NCBI GenBank assembly: GCA_050946255.1
Contig: JBMNUL010000059.1
Span: 1-14,301 of the forward strand
Length of the DNA: 14,301 nt
Direction of reading: 5' to 3'
Source: JBMNUL01 sp050946255
Lineage (GTDB): Bacteria; Actinomycetota; Coriobacteriia; Coriobacteriales; CADBOM01
Made by a program: the position numbers and the translations under genes. Shown piece by piece: positions 1 through 6,670 of this stretch. Numbering within the stretch: position 1 is the first letter of the stretch; every line of letters starts with the position of its first letter. The notes under the pieces were generated by a model. That model was given only the letters and a program-made list of their open reading frames with translations. It ran no database searches and was not told the DNA's origin.

Positions 1-1063
1 CCACGTCGCGGGCATTCTCGATTCCAGCCTCGATCCTTCTCATGACCGGGCCATTCAGATTGTTGTAGACCATTCGCCTCGCCATCGCCTCATATGGTCG
101 GTCGGGGTCGAAGTCAGAGGAGCAGAAGTGCCCCAGCTCATCTCCGGAGATCTGCACCTTGTCGCTGAATGCCATCTGCTCGTATAAGGTGTCGGACCAA
201 AATGGCAGGGTGTGCATCCAATATATGTGCTTTCCCCGTTTGGGGGGAGCGGCCTGCACGTCGTCTAGCATCATGAAGGCGAACTTCTGCTCTTCGGGAG
301 TTCCGAGCAGCAAGTTGTTGGCCATTCCGCAGTAGAGCGGGGAGACCAAGTCGGTTGGGATGTCCTTATCCGCCTTTAGCTTCTGCGCGGCGTCGATTGC
401 CTCCAAGGTCAGCTTGCTCCTCTTCACCCTCTGGCGGAGCCTGTCCTCGTCGATTCGCCTTCCTGTTTGATCTTCGAGGAAAGTCGCCAGATCGTGCAAC
501 TGCCTTTCAACATATGCAACGCTCTCCTCGTTGACTCGAACGGGCACGTCGATGTAGAAGAGGTCCACCCCGTAGATCCTGGCCAGCCTCTTGAAGCTCA
601 CGAGGTTGGCATCGCAGATGAGGTTGGTGTGCACAATGCAACGGGGTTTTGGCATGAGCCCGCTCTCGGCTGCGCCTCCGAATATCTTGTGATAGCTGCA
701 CAAGGTCTCGGAGATTCCGGAGCAGTCCATGACCTGGACCATCTCCTGTTCCGCCCTGGATGCAGTGATATAGGAGGAGAATGCCTCGGCGTTGTAGGGG
801 TGGAGACCTACTTCCTGCAGCAGTTCACATGGAGTGAAAATGCTCACGATTGCGGAGTTGTCGGGGTCTCTCAGCGGGGCGAGCATGGCGTCCATCATCA
901 CCGTGGACAAGTATCTATCAGATGGAATCAGGCGCTTGTCCGGGAGGAACTTGAACTTGAGGTTCATGGCCTCCCATCCTATCTGGAGGAAGACCCTGGC
1001 GGCATCGGGGTTTTTGGAGTTCAACTTCCCGACCGTATCCCCGAAGAACTTGACGATATCCAT
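1..1063 (-). CDS. HgdB-like 2-hydroxyacyl-CoA dehydratase / double-cubane family protein, 3' end outside window
   Basis: Reading leftward from 1063 gives 354 open codons that run off the window edge, so the C-terminus is missing. The start is an ATG with GGAGG (1069-1073) five bases upstream. The protein resembles the HgdB/FldB/BcrB family (pfam06050): TPCELLQEVGLHP (residues 77-89) matches the family's Cys-x-Pro/Glu entry motif, NLICDANL (147-154) matches the 'CD' motif, and a predicted IDVPVR strand, a long helix and a DQTGRRID segment follow as in the family. Cysteines lie at 79, 114, 122, 142, 150, 245 and 314; 79, 150 and 314 sit near positions that bind clusters in relatives. Such proteins carry [4Fe-4S] or [8Fe-9S] double-cubane clusters and accept very low-potential electrons from an ASKHA ATPase. 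No such activase is seen here; instead the gene is divergent from a NifH-type ATPase fusion. Family assignment is fairly firm, substrate unknown; it could be a dehydratase subunit or a stand-alone double-cubane protein. Confidence 0.8.
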   Translation of the reverse strand, partial: MDIVKFFGDTVGKLNSKNPDAARVFLQIGWEAMNLKFKFLPDKRLIPSDRYLSTVMMDAMLAPLRDPDNSAIVSIFTPCELLQEVGLHPYNAEAFSSYITASRAEQEMVQVMDCSGISETLCSYHKIFGGAAESGLMPKPRCIVHTNLICDANLVSFKRLARIYGVDLFYIDVPVRVNEESVAYVERQLHDLATFLEDQTGRRIDEDRLRQRVKRSKLTLEAIDAAQKLKADKDIPTDLVSPLYCGMANNLLLGTPEEQKFAFMMLDDVQAAPPKRGKHIYWMHTLPFWSDTLYEQMAFSDKVQISGDELGHFCSSDFDPDRPYEAMARRMVYNNLNGPVMRRIEAGIENARDV

Positions 1064-1096
1064 CAGCGCCTCCAAATGGATGCAAATACCAACTGA

Positions 1097-1102
1097 CTTA
1101 TA
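1097..1102 (-). promoter_or_regulatory. Candidate -10 box for the HgdB-like gene
   Basis: Read on the minus strand this is TATAAG, five of six matches to the consensus -10, about 34 bases before the ATG. No convincing -35 hexamer lies 16-18 bases upstream, so the call rests on the -10 and its position. Confidence 0.3.
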
Positions 1103-1237
1103 TGATTTTGATGTAACGCCTGCTGAACACCGCTGATTATTTCGCCTGCGGTATCTGGGAGGGGAGGTCTGCCTGATGCTGGCGGATGGCGGCTTTTCCT
1201 CAATGGCACTTCAGGGATTTGGATGACGAGAAGAGCC

Positions 1238-1264
1238 ATGACAAGGCGGCGATGCTGATATGAT
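1238..1264 (+). promoter_or_regulatory. Candidate extended -10 promoter for the nitrogenase-like genes
   Basis: TGATATGAT at 1256-1264 is an extended -10 element (TGn followed by TATGAT). ATGACA at 1238-1243, five of six matches to a -35, lies 15 bases upstream of the hexamer, short but tolerated with an extended -10. Transcription would start near 1271, giving a leader of about 75 bases before the TTG start at 1347. Confidence 0.4.
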
Positions 1265-1333
1265 TGAATCTGTATAAATGAAATGGTGTATCTTTTTCTT
1301 GTTTGAAATTTACGACCTCTGATTTTTCTAGCT

Positions 1334-1349
1334 GAGGAGGTTTGGATTG
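1334..1349 (+). promoter_or_regulatory. Ribosome site deciding a TTG start
   Basis: GAGGAGG at 1334-1340 lies six bases before a TTG at 1347. The TTG begins a NifH-type N-terminus whose P-loop falls at residues 8-16, the position expected in full-length NifH proteins, so this non-ATG start is well supported. Confidence 0.75.
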
Positions 1350-3593
1350 AAGCGTATCGCTGTATATGGAAAGGGCGGAATAGGAAAGTCCACTATCAGT
1401 GCCAACCTCTCTGCCGCTTTAGCCGAGCAAGGGGCAAGGGTCCTGCAAATAGGTTGCGATCCCAAGCACGATTCCACAAGATTGCTGCTGCACGGCGTTC
1501 AACCGGTCACTGCCCTTGACTACATGAGAGTCACCGGACCTCTTGACTACAGGCTGTCCGACATCTTGCAAACCGGGTACCTCGGGGTAGGGTGCATCGA
1601 GGCAGGCGGCCCAAAGCCCGGTGTGGGCTGTGCGGGGCGCGGGATCATCAGCACCTTCGAGATGCTAGAGCGCTTCGATCTCGATAGCCGTTACGACATC
1701 ACGATTTACGACGTGCTCGGAGATGTGGTTTGCGGTGGATTCGCCGTTCCAATCAGACGTGAATACGCTGACACCATTCTCGTCGTGACATCCGGGGAGT
1801 TCATGTCGATTTATGCCGCGAACAACATTCTCCGGGGCATTGCCAATTACGACACGGATGGTCGCAAACGTGTAGCCGGGATTGTCTACAACAGCAGAGA
1901 CGTTGCCGGAGAAGACGAGCGCGTGCGCAAGTTCGCAGAGGCTGTGGACCTGCCGGTCTTCACCCAGATTCCCAGAAGCGATGCATTTGCTCGCGCGGAG
2001 CGCGACAACATGACCCTGATGGAGCGTGGCTCGGACCCCGAGATATCCGAGCTGTTCCGGGATATGGCCAAGAGGCTCCTGGGTGGATGCGAGCTTCATC
2101 CGGCCAAGCCCCTCGAGGACGACGAGCTGGAGCGCGTCGTGCTTGGAGATCCGGAAGCGGACCGCATGGGTAGAAGAGGTGCCGGGGTGGCAGGGGAGCA
2201 GGCTGCAGATCGGGGCGCTTCTCCTCAATATGCTGCAAGCGCAAACTTGGCGGAAAGCGATGCCCCGGTGGATCTCTCGAATCCAAATCGCTACCTTTCC
2301 AAGAACGTTATTCGAAACGAGCCGCTCCACGGCTGCGCGTTCAACGGAGCCCTCAACACCTGCATTCACGTCACAGACGCCATCGTGTTGGCACATTCTC
2401 CAAAGAGCTGCACGTACATCTCCTATCAGACCATAGGTTCTGTGGGGAGGCGGAGGCTCTTCGAGCGCGGGTCCCTTCTCCCGGTGTCGTTATCTCCTAA
2501 CCTGGAATGCACCGAGATGGGCTCATCGGAGATCGTCTTCGGAGGCATGGAGAAGCTGGAGTCGAAGATCGAGGAACTGGAGAATCTCAATCCCCCGGCG
2601 ATCATAGTGATAAGCGCTTGCCCGTCTGGGATCATCGGGGATGACATCGACAGCACCTCGGGTCTCTCTACCGAGAAGACCAAGGTGATTCCCATCAGAA
2701 CCGATGGGAACATGTCCGGGGACTTCCTGCAGGGAGAGCTCATGTGCTATACGAGACTTGCCAGAGATCTCGTCGACCCCAACGCCCCGAAGGTTCCGCG
2801 CACGGTGAACGTGATAGCCGAGAAGGTCTGCGTCACGGGCACCCAGCAGAATTTCGAGACAATCCAGGAATTCCTCAACCGCATGGACGTGCGGGTCAAC
2901 TGCCGTTTCATCTACGACACAACGGTGGAGAAGATCCGCAATTTCTGCTCTGCCGAGCTGACCCTTCCCTCATATTCCGATTACACGGCCAAAATGGTCG
3001 GGGATTTCTTCCATGATGAGTTTGGCTGCGAGATCTTCGATATGGGATTCCCCGTGGGATTCGACGCCACCTGCACCTGGCTGCGAAGGCTTGGGAAGAG
3101 ATTCGACAGGTCAGAGGTGGCCGAGCGGATCATCTCGGAGCAACAGGAGAGCTACCGAAGGCAAATCGATGAATTGAAGCCTGCTTTGGAGGGCAAGAAG
3201 CTGATGGTGATCACGTTCAACTCCGAATTGGACTGGATCTTGAAGACCGCCCTCGACCTTGGCATGGAGATATCCAAGATATGCGCGCTCGACTACTCAC
3301 AGGACATCGGATTCCGCAGCAATCTCGGAATAGATTTGCCTGTAGAGCTCGATTACGATCCTTCTAACCGCGCGTCCGATCTGGCGAGGATATCGCCGGA
3401 TATACTCCTCACCAACTACGCCTCTTCCGTATCGGAAGATGTTCCGGTGTCCGACACGATCCCCATGTGCCCAGAAGTCGGGTTCGACTCCGCAATTACC
3501 CTGGCCAGGCGATGGGCCAAGCTCATGGCATCTAATTTGAAGGGAGATTGGCAGCAAGATGAGCCGCTATTCGACAAATATTACTCCCGATAG
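1347..3593 (+). CDS. Nitrogenase-like fusion: NifH-type ATPase joined to NifD-type subunit
   Basis: One unbroken 748-residue frame holds two proteins normally separate. Residues 1-245 are a NifH/BchL/CfbC-type ATPase: P-loop GKGGIGKST (8-16), GCDPKHDST (37-44 region), the [4Fe-4S] ligands Cys95 (PGVGCAGRG) and Cys129 (DVVCGGFA), and an Arg98 equivalent to the regulatory arginine of NifH. Residues 246-310 form an Ala/Gly/acid-rich linker. Residues 311-748 are NifD-like: Cys330 (HGCAFNG), Cys355 (SPKSC) and Cys425 (SACPSGIIGDD) align with NifD Cys62, Cys88 and Cys154, which bind the P-cluster, or with the BchN cysteines. The segment aligned to NifD Cys275 reads LPSYSDY, that around His442 reads PEVGFD, and the His195 region has no histidine, so canonical FeMo-cofactor binding and nitrogen fixation are unlikely. 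It overlaps the NifK-like gene by 35 bases. Likely role: ATP-driven low-potential reduction of an unknown substrate or protein. The family is certain; the function is not. Confidence 0.9.
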   Translation: MKRIAVYGKGGIGKSTISANLSAALAEQGARVLQIGCDPKHDSTRLLLHGVQPVTALDYMRVTGPLDYRLSDILQTGYLGVGCIEAGGPKPGVGCAGRGIISTFEMLERFDLDSRYDITIYDVLGDVVCGGFAVPIRREYADTILVVTSGEFMSIYAANNILRGIANYDTDGRKRVAGIVYNSRDVAGEDERVRKFAEAVDLPVFTQIPRSDAFARAERDNMTLMERGSDPEISELFRDMAKRLLGGCELHPAKPLEDDELERVVLGDPEADRMGRRGAGVAGEQAADRGASPQYAASANLAESDAPVDLSNPNRYLSKNVIRNEPLHGCAFNGALNTCIHVTDAIVLAHSPKSCTYISYQTIGSVGRRRLFERGSLLPVSLSPNLECTEMGSSEIVFGGMEKLESKIEELENLNPPAIIVISACPSGIIGDDIDSTSGLSTEKTKVIPIRTDGNMSGDFLQGELMCYTRLARDLVDPNAPKVPRTVNVIAEKVCVTGTQQNFETIQEFLNRMDVRVNCRFIYDTTVEKIRNFCSAELTLPSYSDYTAKMVGDFFHDEFGCEIFDMGFPVGFDATCTWLRRLGKRFDRSEVAERIISEQQESYRRQIDELKPALEGKKLMVITFNSELDWILKTALDLGMEISKICALDYSQDIGFRSNLGIDLPVELDYDPSNRASDLARISPDILLTNYASSVSEDVPVSDTIPMCPEVGFDSAITLARRWAKLMASNLKGDWQQDEPLFDKYYSR

Positions 3594-4863
3594 CCTCTCT
3601 GGGATCATATTCGCCCTCGAGGGAATCTCTAACTCGCTAACGATTCTCAACGGTCCCACCGGGTGCAAGTTCTACCATTCCGCGACATCTGACAGCCAGC
3701 TGATCAGACAGCTCGAGTTCGACCCGTTGAATTTCCCTCCGGTATGGTATTTCGGCCAGCCGAGGGTCCCATGCACTTATCTGGACACCGATGACTACGT
3801 GTATGGGAGCGAGGACAAGTTGGTCGAGATCCTCACCTACGTTAGGGAAAGCGTCAGATTCGACCTGGTCTCCATCGTGAACTCCCCGGGTGCAGCCTTG
3901 ATAGGGGATGACCTCGAGGGAATCGCGAGAAGGGTGCTCGGGGAGGACATCCCGTTCGTCACGATCGAGACCCCGGGTTTCTCCAGCGATGTTTGCCATG
4001 GCCATGAAATCGCGGTCAAGGAGGTGATGGAACAGCTGTCCGGTCTTATCGATGGCGGCGTAGAACGCGAACCGATGAGCGTCAACGTCCTGGGTCTCTC
4101 ACTCATTCAGAGATATCACATGGGCGACCTGATGGAGATCGAGCGGTTGCTCGGACTATGCGGGATCAAGGTCAACTGCTTTGTCTGCGCGGGGTCTGCT
4201 CTCGAGCAGATCGAGCAGATACCCAGGGCGTCTCTCGACATCGTGATCCATCCCGAATTCGGATGCGGCAGCGCAGAGGTTCTGGAGAGCAGATACGGCA
4301 TCCCCTCGTATATCTGCGACGGTGCTCCTATAGGATTCGACGCAACCGAGCGCTTCATCAATGACGTGTGCAGCTCCCTTGGTGCTGACCCTGGGGCGGC
4401 GATTGACGACATCCTGCGTGCAAGGGCGAGGTCTTATGCGTTCATCTCCAGGGTGCATTCCCTGACCGGCATGCCGAAGGGAGTCCCGTATGCGATAGAG
4501 GGGAGGTGCTCCGAGCTCTGCTCCTATATAGAGTTCCTCACGGGATACATGGGGATGGTGCCGACCGCCGTCTCCATCCTCGACGAGGGGAGTTCAGGGT
4601 ACAGGGGAAATTTGGAGAACCTGCTGGCCGGATATGGATTTTCCGATGCGCTGGAGAGAGACGATGTGGTGGATGCCCCGGCTGACCTCCTCTTCGCGAG
4701 CGGGAGCACGATTGCCACGGCAAAATCTACCGGGAGGTCGTTCGGCGGGATAGAGATTTCCCTGCCCACGCTCGGGTACTACGACGTGGTCCCGAAAACT
4801 GTTCTGGGACCAAATGGCGCATTGATGCTCGTCGAGATGGTGCTGAACGGGCTGATGTACTGA
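3559..4863 (+). CDS. NifK-like nitrogenase component 1 beta-type subunit
   Basis: This 434-residue protein belongs to the NifD/NifK oxidoreductase family and probably pairs with the NifD-like half of the upstream fusion. Its ATG (3559) lies inside the end of that gene, with AGGGAGA 11 bases upstream, so translation is probably coupled. NGPTGC36 aligns with the NifK Cys95 motif and with the BchB site whose Asp36 binds the single [4Fe-4S] of protochlorophyllide reductase. The positions of NifK Cys70 and Cys153 are not cysteine here (TPDSLSG near residue 10; NSPGAALIGDD with Pro110). Together with the three cysteines of the partner this would give four cysteines around one cluster per half, more like the DPOR arrangement than a full six-cysteine P-cluster. 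Cys72 (VPCTYLDTDDYVYG) lies in a common family motif. Later cysteine-rich stretches (201, 207, 210, 236, 253) have no clear counterparts. The cluster reading is inference by eye alignment. Confidence 0.85.
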   Translation: MSRYSTNITPDSLSGIIFALEGISNSLTILNGPTGCKFYHSATSDSQLIRQLEFDPLNFPPVWYFGQPRVPCTYLDTDDYVYGSEDKLVEILTYVRESVRFDLVSIVNSPGAALIGDDLEGIARRVLGEDIPFVTIETPGFSSDVCHGHEIAVKEVMEQLSGLIDGGVEREPMSVNVLGLSLIQRYHMGDLMEIERLLGLCGIKVNCFVCAGSALEQIEQIPRASLDIVIHPEFGCGSAEVLESRYGIPSYICDGAPIGFDATERFINDVCSSLGADPGAAIDDILRARARSYAFISRVHSLTGMPKGVPYAIEGRCSELCSYIEFLTGYMGMVPTAVSILDEGSSGYRGNLENLLAGYGFSDALERDDVVDAPADLLFASGSTIATAKSTGRSFGGIEISLPTLGYYDVVPKTVLGPNGALMLVEMVLNGLMY

Positions 4864-4956
4864 TCGTCCATTAGCACTCGTCAATAAGGTGATAACAGGC
4901 TCGATCTGGAATCCACGGGCTCTGAGCATGTCGTGGACAAACATACCGTATATGCA

Positions 4957-4972
4957 ATTGGTCATGGCCAAT
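4957..4972. repeat. Short inverted repeat before symporter promoter
   Basis: ATTGG (4957-4961) and CCAAT (4968-4972) are perfect inverted arms around a six-base loop, flanked by GC on each side. The right arm ends five bases before the -35 box of the symporter promoter. It could be an operator or a weak terminator of the nitrogenase-like genes; no T-tract follows, which makes a terminator less likely. Confidence 0.25.
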
Positions 4973-4976
4973 GCAC

Positions 4977-5005
4977 TTGAACAGATTCATTCTTAACAAT
5001 AAAAT
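4977..5005 (+). promoter_or_regulatory. Sigma70-type promoter of the symporter gene
   Basis: TTGAAC (4977-4982) and TAAAAT (5000-5005) are separated by 17 bases, close to consensus. Transcription would begin near 5012, about 53 bases before the ATG. The symporter therefore appears to be its own transcription unit rather than part of the nitrogenase-like operon. Confidence 0.6.
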
Positions 5006-5064
5006 ATGCAAATCTGCGTAAATTATCCTTCGACAATTGCAAGTGGGGCGACTGAGGAAATTCT

Positions 5065-6504
5065 ATGAACGAGATAGAGGGGTCTGAATCTGTGTCCAAA
5101 GGTGGAACTGCGAAGGGCCGTTCCACCTTTTCCGGGAAGATGGGATTTGTCCTGGCGGCTGCTGCAAGTGCCGTCGGACTCGGAAACCTCTGGAGGTTCC
5201 CCTACCTCGCGGCGAAATATGGTGGAGGTCTTTTCCTTGTCGTCTACTTCATCTTGGTAGTGACCTTCGGCTTCGCACTTCTGGTCGCGGAGATAGCTCT
5301 CGGGCGCAGGACCAGATTGAGCGCCATCGGTGCATTCAGCTATTACGGCAAGAAGTACAGGTTCATCGGTATACTGGCATCTGCCGTGCCGTTTCTGATC
5401 ACTCCGTATTATGCGGTGATCGGAGGGTGGGTCACCAAGTACATGGCTGCATATTTCGTCGATCCTGCTTCAGAAATCGCCAGTGATGGCTACTTCGTCT
5501 CGTTTATCACTTCAACTGGGATAGACACGTATATTTGGGCGTTCATTTTCCTGGCGCTCACCTTTTTGGTCATAGCGCTCGGGGTCAAGAACGGAATCGA
5601 GAAATCGAACCGGGTGATAATGCCGGTTCTCATCGTGCTGATGATTGCCGTCTCGGTGTTCTCCCTGTTGCAGCCTGGAGCTCTCGAAGGCCTGGCTTAT
5701 TATGTCGTCCCCGACTTCTCGAAGCTCTCGTTCGAGCTGCTCGTTGCCGCAATGGGCCAGATGTTCTTCTCATTGTCGCTGGCAATGGGGATCATGATCA
5801 CCTATGGCTCCTATTTCAAGCGCGAGGAGAACCTCGAGAAATCTGTTAGGCGCATCGAGGTGTTCGACACTGGAATCGCATTTCTCGCCGGTCTCATGAT
5901 CATTCCAGCTTGCTTTGCGGTCACCGGAAATGGCGCAGAGATCGCAGGCAATGCAGGTCCTTCGCTCATGTTCGTGATTCTCCCGCAGATCTTCGCCGAA
6001 TTTGGGACATGGGGGAATGTGGTTGGCGCCGCGTTCTTCATCCTCGTCCTCTTCGCAGCGCTCACGAGCTGCATCTCGTTGATGGAGACATGCGTTTCAA
6101 TCGTCTCCGACGGTCTCAAGTGCTCTCGCAGAAAGGCCATTTGGATAAACGTGGTGTTCATGTTCGTCGTCGCCACGCTTTGCAACATGGGGTACAACGT
6201 CTGGTCCGGCGTTGACCCGATGTACACGTTGTTCGGCATAGGCTCTCTCGGAGATCACCAGATCCTGGACTTCATGGACTTCCTCTCCAACACGGTTCTC
6301 ATGCCAATCGTCTCGTTCCTAACCTGCATCTTCGTGGGCTATGTGATCAAGCCCAAGGAGATTGAAGACGAGGTGGAACAGGGTGGCGTGAAATTCAAGT
6401 CGAGGAAGCTGTTCGTCGTCATGATCAAGTACATCGCGCCTGTGTTCGTCGTGCTCATTCTCGTTGGATATCTGCTCATGGCATGGGGCGTCCTGAATCT
6501 GTAG
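5065..6504 (+). CDS. Sodium-dependent amino-acid-type symporter, SNF/NSS family
   Basis: A 479-residue inner-membrane carrier of the neurotransmitter:sodium symporter family (LeuT, MhsT and TnaT relatives), which moves amino acids inward with sodium. TM1 carries the hallmark AVGLGNLWRFPYL (residues 36-48). The unwound TM6 region reads GQMFFSLSLAMGIMITYGSY (231-250). TM8 reads FAALTSCIS with Thr334 and Ser335, matching the Na2-site Thr354/Ser355 of LeuT. I count about 11 membrane segments, the usual number for many bacterial members, from residue 26 to about 475. GAGG lies a few bases before the ATG at 5065. The substrate cannot be read from sequence; leucine, tyrosine and tryptophan are known for relatives. 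It lies beside the nitrogenase-like genes but has its own promoter, so a functional link is only a possibility. Confidence 0.93.
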   Translation: MNEIEGSESVSKGGTAKGRSTFSGKMGFVLAAAASAVGLGNLWRFPYLAAKYGGGLFLVVYFILVVTFGFALLVAEIALGRRTRLSAIGAFSYYGKKYRFIGILASAVPFLITPYYAVIGGWVTKYMAAYFVDPASEIASDGYFVSFITSTGIDTYIWAFIFLALTFLVIALGVKNGIEKSNRVIMPVLIVLMIAVSVFSLLQPGALEGLAYYVVPDFSKLSFELLVAAMGQMFFSLSLAMGIMITYGSYFKREENLEKSVRRIEVFDTGIAFLAGLMIIPACFAVTGNGAEIAGNAGPSLMFVILPQIFAEFGTWGNVVGAAFFILVLFAALTSCISLMETCVSIVSDGLKCSRRKAIWINVVFMFVVATLCNMGYNVWSGVDPMYTLFGIGSLGDHQILDFMDFLSNTVLMPIVSFLTCIFVGYVIKPKEIEDEVEQGGVKFKSRKLFVVMIKYIAPVFVVLILVGYLLMAWGVLNL

Positions 6505-6557
6505 TGGCCCCGTTGCTCGATACCTTCAGATAACTCCCGCTTTTTGAAAAGCTTCCG

Positions 6558-6587
6558 GCCGACGTGAGGCGAACATCAAATTACAAT
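6558..6587 (+). promoter_or_regulatory. Candidate promoter for isocitrate dehydrogenase
   Basis: TACAAT (6582-6587) is a five-of-six -10 match; GCCGAC (6558-6563), 18 bases upstream, is a weak -35. Transcription would start near 6594, so the leader would begin just before the hairpin at 6603. A short inverted repeat, GCTTTT/AAAAGC (6539-6552), lies just upstream. Confidence 0.35.
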
Positions 6588-6602
6588 GAGTGTCGTTCAT
6601 GT

Positions 6603-6636
6603 GTCCGGGGCACTGCCTGCTGGCTGTTTCCCGGAC
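6603..6636 (+). promoter_or_regulatory. Stable hairpin in the icd leader
   Basis: GTCCGGG (6603-6609) pairs perfectly with CCCGGAC (6630-6636) around a 20-base loop that contains a smaller GCC/GGC pairing. It lies between the proposed icd promoter and the ribosome site (GGAGG, 6658-6662). It could stabilise the mRNA 5' end, act as a regulatory leader, or serve as a weak terminator for the symporter. The only following T's are in GATTTCTTG, too few for a convincing terminator. Confidence 0.4.
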
Positions 6637-6670
6637 GATTTCTTGCTGTGAGATTACGGAGGCTTCAAGC

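Noticed and set aside
467..1096. A 209-residue plus-strand reading frame
   Set aside because: It is antisense to the HgdB-like gene, whose minus-strand frame has family motifs, a good ribosome site and runs through the window edge.
1665..2396. A 243-residue minus-strand frame inside the nitrogenase-like fusion
   Set aside because: It lies antisense to recognisable NifH- and NifD-type coding sequence and has no ribosome site or recognisable domain.
1347..4863. True nitrogenase (nifHDK)
   Set aside because: Cofactor ligands equivalent to Cys275 and His442 are absent, two of three NifK cluster cysteines are absent, and no nifB, nifE or nifN is seen.
6590..6670. Extended N-terminus of isocitrate dehydrogenase from ATG 6590
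   Set aside because: The extra residues do not resemble the family, the region forms a stable hairpin, and ATG 6671 has a well-placed GGAGG.
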